From Halorubrum trapanicum (lineage in GTDB: Archaea > Halobacteriota > Halobacteria > Halobacteriales > Haloferacaceae): DNA of 64,000 bases. Shown here in pieces: positions 15,890 through 25,743 of this stretch (its first letter is position 1; each line of letters starts with the position of its first letter). Under the pieces are notes generated by a model. That model worked only from the letters and a program-made list of their open reading frames with translations, made no database searches and had not been told where the DNA came from. The position numbers and the translations under genes were made by a program. The stretch lies in contig NZ_JAGGKE010000002.1 of the NCBI RefSeq assembly GCF_017873555.1, positions 248,001 to 312,000 on the forward strand, in the 5' to 3' direction.

Positions 15890-18322
15890 TCAGTCGTCGC
15901 CGGGTGCGGTCTCGCCGTCGCCTTCCGCGCCGCCGTCGGCCGCAGTCGCGGCGTCGACGGCGGCTTCAGCGTCGGCCGCGTCCCTCTCTCCGTTTCCGCC
16001 GAACTCGAACTCGGTGGTCTCGGCGTCGTCGAGGTCGGCGATATCCGCCTCGGCGGCCGGCTCCTCGCGCGCCTCGAACTCGTCGGCGAGCGTCCGGAGC
16101 TCGTCTGCGCGCGTCGACAGCGACTCCGCGCTCGCGGATATCTGGCCGATCGCGGCGGTCTGCTCCTCGGCGGCGGCGGAGACGTTCTGCGCCTCGCTCG
16201 CGGTCTCCACGCTCACCTCGGCGACCTCGTCGATCATCGAGACGGCCTCTTGGGTCGACTCCGCCTGCTGGTCGGTGGCGTCGTTGATCGACTGGACCCC
16301 CGCGTTGGCGTCCTCGACGTCCGCGACGATCGATTCGAGCGTCTCAACGGTCTCCTCGACGACCGCCCGGCCGGCCTCGACGTCGTCCTCCATCGAGAAC
16401 AGCCCGTCCGCGACCGACTCGGTGGACCCCTCGACGCCCGCGATCAGCTCCTCGACCTCGGTGGTCGCCTCCGCGGTCTCCTCCGCGAGCTCTTTCACCT
16501 CGCGGGCGACGACCGCGAACCCCTCGCCGGCCTCGCCCGCGCGGGCGGCCTCGATGGAGGCGTTGAGCGCGAGGATGTTCGTCTGCTCGGCGATGTCGTC
16601 GATGAGTTCGACAACCTCGCCGATGCGCTCGACCTCGTCGCGTAAGTCGCGCATCTCCGCGACGGTCTGGCCGACCTCGTCGTCGATCCGGTCCATGCGG
16701 TCGATCGCCTCGCCGGCCTCCTCCCGGCCCGCCTCGCCCGCTTCGGCGGTCGCGGCCGACCGCTCCGCCAGCTCGTTCGTCGAGGAGGCGACCTCCTCGA
16801 CGGTGGCCGAGAGGTCGTCCAGCTCGGCGGCCGCGGTCGCGAGCGTCTCCTCCTGCCGCTCCGTGCCGACCGAGATCTCCTCGACGCTCTCGGCGACGTC
16901 GACGCTCGTCGACTCGACCTCCGCGGCGGAGCCGGTCACCTCGGCGCTCCGTTCGCCGACCGTCTCGGCGGCGTCCTGAATGTCGACGACGAGCGCCTCC
17001 AGCCGGTCGAGCGTCTCGTTGAGCGACTCCGCGATGGCCGTCATCGCCTCGCTCTCGCTCTCCGGGTCGAGCCGGCGGGTGAGGTCGCCGTCGGCGACCG
17101 CGTCGATCGTCGCCTCGTACTCGTCGGCCTTCGTCTCCAAGTGCTCGGAGAGCGACTCCGCCTCCTCGCGGGCCGCGGCGGCCTCGTCGGCGGACTCCTC
17201 GATCGCCTCGATCTGCTCGCGCATCGTCTCGCGGATGCGGTCGAAGAGCGCGGAGAGCTGCCCGAACTCGTCGGCCCGGTCGCGGTCGATCTCGACGTCC
17301 AGCTCGCCCGCCTCGATCGCCTCGGCGTATCCCCGCAGGTCGTCGACGGATCCGCTCACGTCGCGGACGACGAACGCGCCCACCGCGAGCAGGCCGACGA
17401 CCGAGATGGCGATCAGGAGCAGCACGCTCTGGGTCACGTCGCCGACGGTGCCGTACACCTCGCCTTCCGGGGCCGCGACGACGACCGCCCAGGACTTCCC
17501 TTCGATGGGCGCGGTCGCCGTGGCGATCGCCGACCCGTTCACGACCTCCTGTTCGGCGTCGGTGACGTCGGCCGCGACCGGCTCGGTGACGTCGGTTTCC
17601 AGATGCGACAGCTCCTCCGCCAGGAAGTAGTCGTTCAAGATCGCGTCGCTGTTCGACGCCAGCGCGACCTGTCCGGTGCGGGTGGAGACGACCTGCATGT
17701 TGCCGCCGTCGACGGGAGCGGTCAGGAGCGAACCGCGCTCGGACAGGTCGACGGTGATCACGATCGCCCGACCGGGCACGTTGTTGATCGGGCTGACGAA
17801 GCCGAGCCGGTTCTCGCCGTCCGCCTTGTACGGATCGAAGGAGCGGACCTCGTTCGCGTTGGCGAACGCCGCCGGTCCGACCGCCCACGGTCGTTCGTCC
17901 TCGGAGAACGTCGTTCCCTCCGTCGTCGGCGAGGTGCTCACGGTGACCTCGTTCGTTACCATGTCGTAGTAGTGGACGTCGACCACGTACTCCGGGAGCA
18001 TGTCGGCGTTCTGCCGGAGTTCGTCGCGGATCCGTCCCTCGCTGGACGACTGGACGCCGGAGGCCGACGAGACCCGGAGCGCGTACCCGTTCATGTCTTC
18101 GACGAACCCGTCGATCCCCTCGGCCTCTCGTTCGGCGGCGCTCATCATCGTCTCCCGCGCGTCGGACTCGACGCTCGCTTGGACCTGGTCCACGGCGAGC
18201 GCGCCCGTCCCGAGCAACACGGCCGACACGATAACCACCGCGGCTGCGATTTTGAAGAGATACCGGCTGCGGAGTCGATCGGAGAGACGTCGGAGGACGC
18301 TACCTCGGTCGTCAGCGGACAT
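15890..18322 (-). CDS. Methyl-accepting chemotaxis/transducer protein
   Basis: This is an 810-residue transducer. The first membrane segment is at about 24-45 ([20 protein letters not shown]). A dCache-like extracellular sensor covers about 46-300 ([34 protein letters not shown]). The second membrane segment is near 303-325, followed by tandem HAMP segments to about 450. A long coiled-coil signalling domain has the hairpin tip [18 protein letters not shown]. The acidic tail shows it is not fused to a kinase. Ligand is unknown; dCache domains often bind amino acids or organic acids. No che genes are near. Confidence 0.94.
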   Translation of the reverse strand: MSADDRGSVLRRLSDRLRSRYLFKIAAAVVIVSAVLLGTGALAVDQVQASVESDARETMMSAAEREAEGIDGFVEDMNGYALRVSSASGVQSSSEGRIRDELRQNADMLPEYVVDVHYYDMVTNEVTVSTSPTTEGTTFSEDERPWAVGPAAFANANEVRSFDPYKADGENRLGFVSPINNVPGRAIVITVDLSERGSLLTAPVDGGNMQVVSTRTGQVALASNSDAILNDYFLAEELSHLETDVTEPVAADVTDAEQEVVNGSAIATATAPIEGKSWAVVVAAPEGEVYGTVGDVTQSVLLLIAISVVGLLAVGAFVVRDVSGSVDDLRGYAEAIEAGELDVEIDRDRADEFGQLSALFDRIRETMREQIEAIEESADEAAAAREEAESLSEHLETKADEYEATIDAVADGDLTRRLDPESESEAMTAIAESLNETLDRLEALVVDIQDAAETVGERSAEVTGSAAEVESTSVDVAESVEEISVGTERQEETLATAAAELDDLSATVEEVASSTNELAERSAATAEAGEAGREEAGEAIDRMDRIDDEVGQTVAEMRDLRDEVERIGEVVELIDDIAEQTNILALNASIEAARAGEAGEGFAVVAREVKELAEETAEATTEVEELIAGVEGSTESVADGLFSMEDDVEAGRAVVEETVETLESIVADVEDANAGVQSINDATDQQAESTQEAVSMIDEVAEVSVETASEAQNVSAAAEEQTAAIGQISASAESLSTRADELRTLADEFEAREEPAAEADIADLDDAETTEFEFGGNGERDAADAEAAVDAATAADGGAEGDGETAPGDD

Positions 18323-18529
18323 GATTCGCAGTTTCTACAGTCATTAATAAACGTCGGTAGCCAGATATCAAATGTGGTAGTTGAGGATCGGCGAGCCGAT
18401 CGAGTGGCGCGTTCGACGGCGCAAATCGGAGTCGAACTGAACGGTTGGCGGGACCGAGCCGCGGGGTCGGCGGGACCGATCGACCGCCCCATCCGAAACC
18501 ACTATCCCCGATCCGGCGGATCGGTCGGT

Positions 18530-18847
18530 ATGGACTGGCCACACGACCCCGACGGCGAGCAGGGGAGCGAGGGCATGCGGCAGTACGGCCACGCCGTGCT
18601 CGCGAAGAAGATCGACGAGGAGGAGGACTTCCCGCTTTCGGCCGCGGAGTACGTCGAGCAGTACGGCGACCACCCGATCCGGATCGACTTCGAGACGGTC
18701 GTCTCCGTCGAGGAGATCTTCGAGAACGTCGAGCAGGAGGAGTTCGCGGACTTCGTCGAGTTCCACCAGGAACTCGGGCGGGCGATGCGCGAGAACGGCT
18801 ACTGGTTCTACGAGGGCGCAGAGCAGTTCGTCGAAGAGAGCGTCTGA
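18530..18847 (+). CDS. DUF5785-type small haloarchaeal protein (105 aa)
   Basis: This is an acidic soluble protein. It starts MDWPHDPDGEQGSEGMRQYG, followed by the hydrophilic helices AVLAKKIDEEEDFPLSAAEYV and FADFVEFHQELGRAMRENG. The pattern is familiar from a haloarchaea-only family without assigned function. No metal site or membrane segment is visible. It is divergent from the transducer gene, sharing a 207-bp AT-richer promoter region. Confidence 0.8.
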   Translation: MDWPHDPDGEQGSEGMRQYGHAVLAKKIDEEEDFPLSAAEYVEQYGDHPIRIDFETVVSVEEIFENVEQEEFADFVEFHQELGRAMRENGYWFYEGAEQFVEESV

Positions 18848-18917
18848 CTCCGTCGGCGGTTCGACGCCGGTCTTCGGGGATCGTGCCGAACGCGGAGGTG
18901 GAGCGGGGAGAATTGCT

Positions 18918-19361
18918 CTACAGCGATTTTCTCAGACAGGTCGCCGTCGCCGGGCACAGCTCGTCGAACTGCGTCGTCTGTCGGATATCCGCCGGGACCT
19001 CGCCCCGCGGCGTCTCCGCGTATCCGCGAGCCGCGAAGAACTCGGACGCGGTCGTCGTCAGGAGGTACAGCGCGTCGACGCCGTCGGCCCGCGCCTCGGA
19101 TTCGAGCGCGTCACAGAGCGCCGCCCCGTAGCCGCGACCGCGCTTCGAGCGTTCGACGACGACCGACCGGAGGAGACCGTGGCTCCCGTACACTTCGACG
19201 CCGCCGACGCCGATTCGCTCGTCCCCGTCGCGGGCGACGTAGAAGGCGTCGGGAGCGGACCGAACGTCCTCCGAGGGAAGTCCGTTTTCCGCCAGCAGCG
19301 CCTCGACGTACCCGAGCGAGTCGTCGTCCGCCTCTCTGAGCGTGAGCGACGTGTCGTTCAT
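18918..19361 (-). CDS. arsN2: GNAT acetyltransferase, ArsN2-like
   Basis: The 147-residue N-acetyltransferase has the acetyl-CoA loop ERSKRGRGYGAALCDALE (motif A, R/Q-x-x-G-x-G/A). The late segment SEFFAARGYAETPRGEVPADIRQ and the C-terminal LCPATATC are the pattern of the ArsN2 subgroup, which is linked with arsenic resistance operons. No ars genes are next to it, so the substrate is unproven. Confidence 0.8.
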   Translation of the reverse strand: MNDTSLTLREADDDSLGYVEALLAENGLPSEDVRSAPDAFYVARDGDERIGVGGVEVYGSHGLLRSVVVERSKRGRGYGAALCDALESEARADGVDALYLLTTTASEFFAARGYAETPRGEVPADIRQTTQFDELCPATATCLRKSL

Positions 19362-19473
19362 CCTCGGACCGGACTGAGGAACCGCGTCGGTATCATACCT
19401 CCGGCGGCCCGGTGGGCGACCGGGCGCACTGTGCGTCCGCGCGAACGGCGTGTCGAGTCCGCGACCCTCGACC

Positions 19474-19485
19474 CTTTAAGAGCGC
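19474..19485 (+). promoter_or_regulatory. TATA box of dgcN
   Basis: CTTTAAGAGCGC lies about 27 bp before the ATG at 19505. The spacing fits a leaderless haloarchaeal transcript. The same TTTAAGAGCGC string precedes the FEN-1 gene. Confidence 0.6.
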
Positions 19486-19504
19486 GCGGAGCGAGCGACC
19501 CACC

Positions 19505-20596
19505 ATGGACCACGAGCGGATCGCCGTCCTCGCCCACGAGAAGTTCCCCGACCGCGCGAAGACCGCGCTCGGTGTGCTGCGCTACGGCGACCAGGAGGTG
19601 TGCGGCGTCCTCGACCGCGACCGCGCCGGCGACCGCGTCCGCGATCACGTCCCGGACGTCGCCGACGCGCCGATCGTCGAGTCGTTCGCGGACGCGCACG
19701 CGGCGGCCGACGGCGACCTCGACGCCCTCTACATCGGGATCGCGCCGATCGGCGGCGGCTTCGACGAGTCGTGGCGCGCGGACGTCGAAGACGCGATCGA
19801 GGCCGGCTGCGACGTGGTGAGCGGCCTCCACTACTTCCTGAACGAGGACGACGAGCTGGCCGCGCTGGCCGACGACCACGGCGTCGACCTCGTCGACGTG
19901 CGGGAGCCGGACGACGACCTCACGGTCGCGACGGGCGCCTCGGGCGACGTCGACGCCGACGTGCTGCTCACGGTCGGCACCGACTGCTCGGTCGGGAAGA
20001 TGACCGCGTCGCTGGAGATCGTCGCGGCCGCCCGCGAGCGCGGGATCGACGCCGCGTTCGTCCCCACCGGACAGACCGGGATCATGATCGCCGGGTGGGG
20101 GAACCCGATCGACCGCGTCGTCGCCGACTTCGCCGCGGGCGCGGTCGAGGAGATGCTCGTCGCGGTCGGCGACGACCACGACCTGCTCGTCGTCGAGGGA
20201 CAGGGCAGCATCGTCCACCCCGCCTACTCCGCGGTCACCTGCGGCATCCTCCACGGATCGATGGCCGACGGACTCGTCCTCTGTCACGCCGCGGGCCGCG
20301 AGGCCGTCCACGGCTACGAGTCGTTCGACCTCCCGCCGATCGCCGACTACGTCGACCGCTACGAGGACCTGGCGGCGCCCGTCCGCGAGACGAGCGTCGT
20401 CGCGGGCGCGCTCAACACGAAGGACGTGGCCGACGACGAGGCGGCGACCGAAGCCGTCGCGTCCTTCGCCGACGAGACCGGCGTGCCCGCGACCGACCCG
20501 GTGCGCCACGGCGCGGGCGCCATCGTCGACGCGGCCCTCGACGCGGGACTCGGCGGGAGCGACGGTCAGAGGGAATCGGAGGCAAACGCCGAATGA
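19505..20596 (+). CDS. dgcN: DUF1611 protein, D-glutamate N-acetyltransferase DgcN type
   Basis: This 363-residue protein has a Rossmann-like N-terminal domain (about 1-145) and a P-loop domain with LTVGTDCSVGKMTASLEI near residue 155, then PTGQTGIMIAGWG and VEGQGSIVHPAYS. This is the DUF1611 arrangement. DgcN is reported to acetylate D-glutamate in a pathway described for marine bacteria and halophilic archaea. The ATGA overlap with dgcA, the racemase partner, strongly supports this role over older annotations. Confidence 0.88.
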   Translation: MDHERIAVLAHEKFPDRAKTALGVLRYGDQEVCGVLDRDRAGDRVRDHVPDVADAPIVESFADAHAAADGDLDALYIGIAPIGGGFDESWRADVEDAIEAGCDVVSGLHYFLNEDDELAALADDHGVDLVDVREPDDDLTVATGASGDVDADVLLTVGTDCSVGKMTASLEIVAAARERGIDAAFVPTGQTGIMIAGWGNPIDRVVADFAAGAVEEMLVAVGDDHDLLVVEGQGSIVHPAYSAVTCGILHGSMADGLVLCHAAGREAVHGYESFDLPPIADYVDRYEDLAAPVRETSVVAGALNTKDVADDEAATEAVASFADETGVPATDPVRHGAGAIVDAALDAGLGGSDGQRESEANAE

Positions 20597-21639
20597 GCCT
20601 CGGAACCGAGTTCGAGCGGGTCTCATTGCCGCTCGAAAACCCGTTCACCATCTCCCGGGGGACCCAGACGGAGGCCGAGAACGTGGTCGTCCGGGTGACG
20701 GACGACGCGGGGATGACCGGGGTCGGCGGCGCGGCGCCGTCGGCCCACTACGGCGAGACCGCCGACACCGTCGAAGCGGTGCTGCCGGACCTGCTCGACG
20801 CGGTCGAGCGCGTCGGCGACCCCCACGCGCTCCACGCGATCGAGACCGAACTGCGGGCGGTCGTGAACGGCAACCCCGCCGCCCGCTGTGCCGTTTCGAT
20901 CGCCGTCCACGACCTCGCGGCGAAGCGGCTCGGCGTCCCCCTCCACCGCCTGTGGGGACTCGACCCGAGCGACGCGCCGAAGACGTCGTTCACGATCGGA
21001 CTCGACGAGACGGACCGCGTGCGCGAGAAGGCGGCCGACGCCGTCGAGGCGGGACACTCCGTGCTGAAGATCAAGCTCGGCACCGACCGCGACCGGGAGC
21101 TGATCGACGCGGTCCGCGACGCCGCGCCCGACGCGCGGCTGCGCGTCGACGCCAACGAGGCGTGGACGCCGAAGGAGGCGGTGACGAAGAGCGCGTGGCT
21201 CGCCGACCGCGACGTGGAGTTCGTCGAACAGCCCGTCCCGGCCGACGACCCCGAGGGGCTCCGATACGTCTACGAGCGGTCGGCGCTACCGATCGCCGCC
21301 GACGAGTCCTGCGTGACCGCCGCGGACGTGCCCGCGATCGCTGACCGCTGTGACATCGCGAACCTGAAGTTGATGAAGACCGGGAGCCTCTCGGAGGCGC
21401 GCCGGCTGATCGCTGCCGCCCGGGCGCACGGGCTGGAGGTGATGTGCGGCTGTATGATCGAGTCGAACGCCTCCATCGCGGCGGCCGCGCAGCTCGCGCC
21501 GCTGTTGGACTACGCCGACCTCGACGGCTCCCTGCTGCTCGCCGAGGACCCGTACGAGGGTGTCGACCTCCCGAACGGCGAGATCCGGCTCGACGAGCAG
21601 GACCGCGCGGGGACCGGCGCGCGACCCCGGTCGGAGTAA
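20593..21639 (+). CDS. dgcA: Enolase-superfamily racemase/epimerase, DgcA type
   Basis: This is a 348-residue muconate-lactonizing/dipeptide-epimerase-type enzyme. The catalytic K-x-K is in VLKIKLG near residue 160. Metal ligands are in RVDANEAW, VEQPVP and ADESC, and the opposite-face lysine is in NLKLMKTG. Members are often named L-Ala-D/L-Glu epimerase. With an overlapping dgcN the better call is N-acetyl-D-glutamate racemase. A deacetylase completing the route is not in the window. Confidence 0.88.
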   Translation: MSLGTEFERVSLPLENPFTISRGTQTEAENVVVRVTDDAGMTGVGGAAPSAHYGETADTVEAVLPDLLDAVERVGDPHALHAIETELRAVVNGNPAARCAVSIAVHDLAAKRLGVPLHRLWGLDPSDAPKTSFTIGLDETDRVREKAADAVEAGHSVLKIKLGTDRDRELIDAVRDAAPDARLRVDANEAWTPKEAVTKSAWLADRDVEFVEQPVPADDPEGLRYVYERSALPIAADESCVTAADVPAIADRCDIANLKLMKTGSLSEARRLIAAARAHGLEVMCGCMIESNASIAAAAQLAPLLDYADLDGSLLLAEDPYEGVDLPNGEIRLDEQDRAGTGARPRSE

Positions 21640-21685
21640 GAAACGAAAGCGGGGACGGGAGCGAGGACCACCGTCCGGGGCGGCG

Positions 21686-22573
21686 TCAGTTCCGCTGCTC
21701 GTCGGCGTCGGCCTCGGACTCCTCTAACTCGACGTCGAGCTCCTCGTCGACGCTGTCCTCCGAGCTACCGTCAAGGTCGGCTTCGAGGTCGTCGCCGTCG
21801 ATCTCCGCTTCGATGTCGGAGAGCTCGGCGTCGACCTCCTCGTCGCTGACATCGACGTCGCCGTTCGACGACTCGCCCTTGCCGAGTTCTCCCTTGAGCG
21901 TCTCCAGCTCGGCGTCGACCTCGCTGTTCGTCGAGAGGCCTTCCAGCTCCCGGTCGATGCTGTCCTTATCGGAGAGGGCGTCCTCGAACGCGCCGGAGTC
22001 CTCCAGCTCGTCCATCGCCTCCGAGCGCGCCTCCATCTCCTCGGTCCGCTCCTCGGCGCGCTCGATGGAGCGGCTCACGTCCTCCATCTCGTCGCCGACA
22101 CCGGTCATCGCCTCCGAGACGCGAGTGGACGCCTCGGCCGCCTCGTAGCGGGCCTTCATCGTCTCCTTCTTCGTCCGGAACTCCTCGATGCGGTTCTGGA
22201 GCTTGTTCTTCTTCTCGACGAGCTGTTCCTGCGTGTTGTTCAGGTCGGCGATCTGGCCTTCAAGCTCCTCGATCTGGGCCATCTTCGACTTCTTCTTTTC
22301 GAGGGCCTTCCGCGCGAGGTCGTCGCGGTCCTGCTGGACCGCCTCGCGGGCCTGCCGGTTGTGCTTTTCGACGTTCTCCTCGAGCTTGCGCTTTTGGATC
22401 TCCAGGCGCTTCTTCTGGGTCGTCAGGTCGGCGATCCCCTGTTTGACGTCCTGAAGCTCGTCGCGCATCTGTTCGTACGAGTAGTCGAGCGATTCGGTCG
22501 GGTCTTCCGCCCGGTTGAGGAGGGCGTTCACCTTCGAGCGGATGACGTAGGAGGCGCGCGAGAGGATTCCCAT
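21686..22573 (-). CDS. pspA: PspA/IM30-family membrane-stress protein
   Basis: The 295-residue protein starts MGILSRASYVIRSKVNALLNRAEDP, the amphipathic helix and linker of PspA/Vipp1. Long coiled-coil helices run to about residue 190. After that there is an acidic low-complexity tail of some 100 residues, longer than in bacteria. ESCRT-III-like PspA proteins form rods on damaged membranes. The start at 22573 is fixed by the conserved N-terminus; an in-frame codon seven residues upstream is less likely. Confidence 0.92.
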   Translation of the reverse strand: MGILSRASYVIRSKVNALLNRAEDPTESLDYSYEQMRDELQDVKQGIADLTTQKKRLEIQKRKLEENVEKHNRQAREAVQQDRDDLARKALEKKKSKMAQIEELEGQIADLNNTQEQLVEKKNKLQNRIEEFRTKKETMKARYEAAEASTRVSEAMTGVGDEMEDVSRSIERAEERTEEMEARSEAMDELEDSGAFEDALSDKDSIDRELEGLSTNSEVDAELETLKGELGKGESSNGDVDVSDEEVDAELSDIEAEIDGDDLEADLDGSSEDSVDEELDVELEESEADADEQRN

Positions 22574-22741
22574 ACCACCTCGTACGCGTTCCACCCGTTA
22601 AAACCTCATGCGGTTCGCGGCGGAGAGACGCGGTCCGCGGTGGGAACGCGAGGCGGTGTCCGTGGGTGACGGTCGACGACGGACGAGCGCCCCGGTGGCG
22701 CTTCCTGAAGGCTTATGCGGGGCGTCGGTGTAGCCCCGCGC

Positions 22742-23710
22742 ATGGAGATCGGCGTGCTAACGGTTCCCCTCGGCGGCGAACCGATCGGCGACGCGGTCGC
22801 GTACCTCGACGATATCGGCGTCGACGCCGTCGAACTCGGCGTCGGCGGGTGGCCCGGCGAGGACCACGTCGCCCGCGAGACGCTCCTCGACGACGGGGCG
22901 GCGCGCGAGGACCTGCGCGAGCTGCTCGACGACCACGGACTCCGGATCTCCGCGCTCGCGACGCACAACAACCCGCTTCACCCCGACGAGGAGCGGGCCG
23001 CGGCGGCCGACCGCGAGCTGCGCGAGGCGATCGAGCTGGCCGACCTGCTCGGTGTCGAGATGGTCACCTGCTTTTCGGGACTCCCCGCGGGCGCGCCCGG
23101 CGACTCGACGCCGAACTGGGTCACGGCGCCGTGGCCGACCGAGCACGCCGACGCGCTCGACTACCAGTGGGACGAGGTCGCGGTTCCCTACTGGAGCGAC
23201 CTGGCGAAGCACGCCGACCACCACGGCGTCGACGTCGCCATCGAGATGCACCCGAACATGCTGGTGTACGAGCCGACGGGCATGCTCGCGCTCCGGGAGG
23301 CGACCAACGAGCGGATCGGCGCCAACTTCGACCCGTCGCACCTCTACTGGCAGGGGATCGACGTGTCCGAGGCGATCCGGTTCCTCGGCGAGCGCGACGC
23401 GATCCACCACGTCCACGCGAAGGACACCAAGGTGTACGACGCGAACGCGCGCGTGAAGGGTGTCCTCGACACGACGGGCTACGCCGCGGAGGCCGAGCGC
23501 TCGTGGCTGTTCCGCTCGATCGGCTACGGCCACGGCGAGGACCACTGGAAGGACGTGGTCTCGACGCTCCGGATGGTCGGCTACGAGGGCGCGCTGTCGA
23601 TCGAACACGAGGACTCGCTGACCTCCGCGCGCGAGGGGTTAGAGAAGGCCGTCGACGTGCTCGACCGCGCCGTCTTCGAGACCCGACCTGGCGACGCGTA
23701 CTGGGCGTAG
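22742..23710 (+). CDS. Sugar phosphate isomerase/epimerase-family TIM barrel protein
   Basis: The 322-residue AP-endonuclease-2-like barrel has metal-site segments AIEMHPNML, NFDPSHLYWQG, IHHVHAKDTKVY and SIEHEDSL. These supply the Glu/Asp/His/Glu cluster of the family. Close bacterial relatives act in inositol or sugar catabolism, often beside Gfo/Idh/MocA dehydrogenases. Such a gene lies 0.9 kb downstream, separated by an antisense RCK gene. ATG at 22742 was chosen over 22715. Confidence 0.88.
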   Translation: MEIGVLTVPLGGEPIGDAVAYLDDIGVDAVELGVGGWPGEDHVARETLLDDGAAREDLRELLDDHGLRISALATHNNPLHPDEERAAAADRELREAIELADLLGVEMVTCFSGLPAGAPGDSTPNWVTAPWPTEHADALDYQWDEVAVPYWSDLAKHADHHGVDVAIEMHPNMLVYEPTGMLALREATNERIGANFDPSHLYWQGIDVSEAIRFLGERDAIHHVHAKDTKVYDANARVKGVLDTTGYAAEAERSWLFRSIGYGHGEDHWKDVVSTLRMVGYEGALSIEHEDSLTSAREGLEKAVDVLDRAVFETRPGDAYWA

Positions 23711-23719
23711 TACCCCCGG

Positions 23720-24487
23720 TCACAGCGAGTCGCTCACGTCCTCGCCGCTCAGCACCTCCGGGATGACGACCTCGTCGGCACCGGCCCGGCGCGCGACCGA
23801 CGTGTAGTCGTCGTCGCCGACGCGGACGACGAGCCGCACGTCAGGGGCGATGCCGCTCGCGGTGATGGCGATCTGGATGTTCGCGTTCGAGTCGTCGATG
23901 GCGGCGACAACGGCGTCGGCGTCGCGGATCGCCGCCTCGTGGAGCATCGCCTCGTTCCTGGCGTCGCCCTCGACGGGGAACACCGACTCCGTGTCGATGC
24001 GTTCGAAGGTGTCCCTGTCGCGCTCGATGGCGACGACCGGTCGCCCCTGTTCGCGAAGTCGCCTGGCGACGGTCCGCCCGAACAGGCCGTAGCCGCAGAT
24101 GATCACGTGGTCGTCGAGTTCGTCGATGGCTCGTTTGGTCTGCATTCGTTCTAATCCCTCTCGCATCCGTCCGCCGAACGCCGTCGTCAGAACCGTCTCG
24201 CCGATCCAGACCCCGGCGAGGACCAGCGATCCGAAGACGACCGTGGCGAACGCCTTCACTTCCCGGCCGTCGCTGGCGCGGGCCTGATAGTGGACGCTGA
24301 TGCTCGCCGGGTCGATCAGCCAGAACGCCGCCTCGATCGGTCCGATCCCCGCGAGCGAGACGAATCCGCCGATCCCGCCGCCGACGACCAGCAGGAAGAC
24401 GGCGACCGGCCTGAGCGCCCGCCGAGCCAGCGACCCTCCGAGCGTGCGTCCGGTGACTGACACGACTGTGGGTTCACGCGGTGACAC
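23720..24487 (-). CDS. Two-TM potassium-channel-like protein with RCK (TrkA-N) domain, no selectivity filter
   Basis: The N-terminal part holds two membrane segments (about residues 20-40 and 70-95). The cytoplasmic RCK domain follows, with DDHVIICGYGLFGRTVARRL (Rossmann GxGxxG) and ERDRDTFERI. The loop between the helices reads AAFWLIDPASISVHYQ, in the place where K+ channels have T-V-G-Y-G-D. A normal K+ filter is absent. The C-terminal ends at the Rossmann domain, so RCK-C is missing. GTG at 24487 is the best start; GTG 24463 is possible. Function may be sensing, not conduction. Confidence 0.8.
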   Translation of the reverse strand: MSPREPTVVSVTGRTLGGSLARRALRPVAVFLLVVGGGIGGFVSLAGIGPIEAAFWLIDPASISVHYQARASDGREVKAFATVVFGSLVLAGVWIGETVLTTAFGGRMREGLERMQTKRAIDELDDHVIICGYGLFGRTVARRLREQGRPVVAIERDRDTFERIDTESVFPVEGDARNEAMLHEAAIRDADAVVAAIDDSNANIQIAITASGIAPDVRLVVRVGDDDYTSVARRAGADEVVIPEVLSGEDVSDSL

Positions 24488-24575
24488 ATGAATATCACGG
24501 TGCGTGTGAACAATGATCACATACCCTCCGAGGGACGTGAGAACAGCTAAGCCGGTGCCGGCAGAACGGCGACGT

Positions 24576-25700
24576 ATGGCGCTTAATATCGGCGTCTTGG
24601 GGTATCGGTTTATGGGCAGGGCACACGCGAACGCGCTCGCGCGACTCCCGATGTTCTTCCCGGACGCGCCAGAGGTCGAGCGGCACACGCTCGTCGGGCG
24701 CGACGAGGGGGCGCTCGCGGACGCGGCCGACCGGTTCGGCTTCGCGCACACCGCGACCGACTGGGAAGACGCGATCGACGAGGTGGACGTCTTCTACAAC
24801 CTCGGGCCGAACCACGTCCACGCGGAGCCGTCGATCGCGGCCCTCGAAGCCGGTGTTCCCGTCCTCTGTGAGAAGCCGCTCGCGCCGACCCTGGAGGAGG
24901 CCGCGGCGATGCGCGACGCCGCGGCCGCGGCGACCGTGCCGGCGGGCGCCGCGTTCAACTACCGGTTCGTCCCCGCGATCCGGTACGCGAAGGGGCTGAT
25001 CGAGGACGGCGAACTGGGCGAGATCCGGCAGGTCCGCGGGCGGTACCTCCAGGACTGGCTCGTCGACCCCGAGGCGCCGTGGGCGTGGCGGATGGACGCC
25101 GAGATGGCCGGCTCCGGCGCGCTCGGCGACCTGGGCGCGCACACGATCGACCTCGCGAACTTCCTCGTCGGCGACGCGGTCGGCGGGATAGAACGCCTTT
25201 CGGGACAGCTGACGACGTTCGTCGACGAGCGCCCCGTCTACGACGAGGACGGGGAGGTAGCCGAGTACCGCGACGTGACGGTCGACGACGCCTACGGCGC
25301 GCAGGTCGCCTACGAGTCGGGCGCGACGGGGAGCTTCGAGGCCAGCCGCGTCGCCGAGGGGCACAAGAACGACCACGCGATCGCGGTCCACGGCTCGAAG
25401 GGGAGCGTGAAGTTCTCCTTAGAGCGGCTGAACGAACTGGCGGTGCTCCGCGAGGGGAACCGCGGCTACGAGACGGTGTTGGTCACAGAGGAGTCGGACC
25501 CGTACGTCGACCACTGGTGGCCGCCCGGTCACGTGATCGGGTGGGAACACACGTTCGTCCACGAGAACTACGAGTTTCTCTCGGCGGTCGCCGAGGGCGG
25601 GACGTTCGAGCCGTCGTTCGCTGCCGGGTACGACGTCCAGCGCGTGCTGGCGGCGATCGAGCGCGCCGACGAGCGCGGCGAGTGGGTCTCCGTCGAGTAG
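24576..25700 (+). CDS. Gfo/Idh/MocA-family oxidoreductase
   Basis: The 374-residue NAD(P)-dependent sugar dehydrogenase-type protein has the Rossmann motif IGVLGYRFMGRAHANAL at the start. The family signature CEKPLAPTLEEA lies near residue 100, and GALGDLGAHTIDLANFL with the catalytic His near 190. It probably oxidises a sugar or cyclitol. The TIM-barrel isomerase at 22742 is on the same strand and is the likely pathway partner. The exact substrate cannot be told. Confidence 0.9.
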   Translation: MALNIGVLGYRFMGRAHANALARLPMFFPDAPEVERHTLVGRDEGALADAADRFGFAHTATDWEDAIDEVDVFYNLGPNHVHAEPSIAALEAGVPVLCEKPLAPTLEEAAAMRDAAAAATVPAGAAFNYRFVPAIRYAKGLIEDGELGEIRQVRGRYLQDWLVDPEAPWAWRMDAEMAGSGALGDLGAHTIDLANFLVGDAVGGIERLSGQLTTFVDERPVYDEDGEVAEYRDVTVDDAYGAQVAYESGATGSFEASRVAEGHKNDHAIAVHGSKGSVKFSLERLNELAVLREGNRGYETVLVTEESDPYVDHWWPPGHVIGWEHTFVHENYEFLSAVAEGGTFEPSFAAGYDVQRVLAAIERADERGEWVSVE

Positions 25701-25743
25701 CGGTCGCGGGCGGGCGTTCGCCCACGACCGCCTCGGCCCGGCG

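Noticed and set aside
22742-25700. An inositol catabolic operon
   Set aside because: Only two of the genes are present, they are separated by an antisense RCK gene, and no inositol-specific residues can be named.
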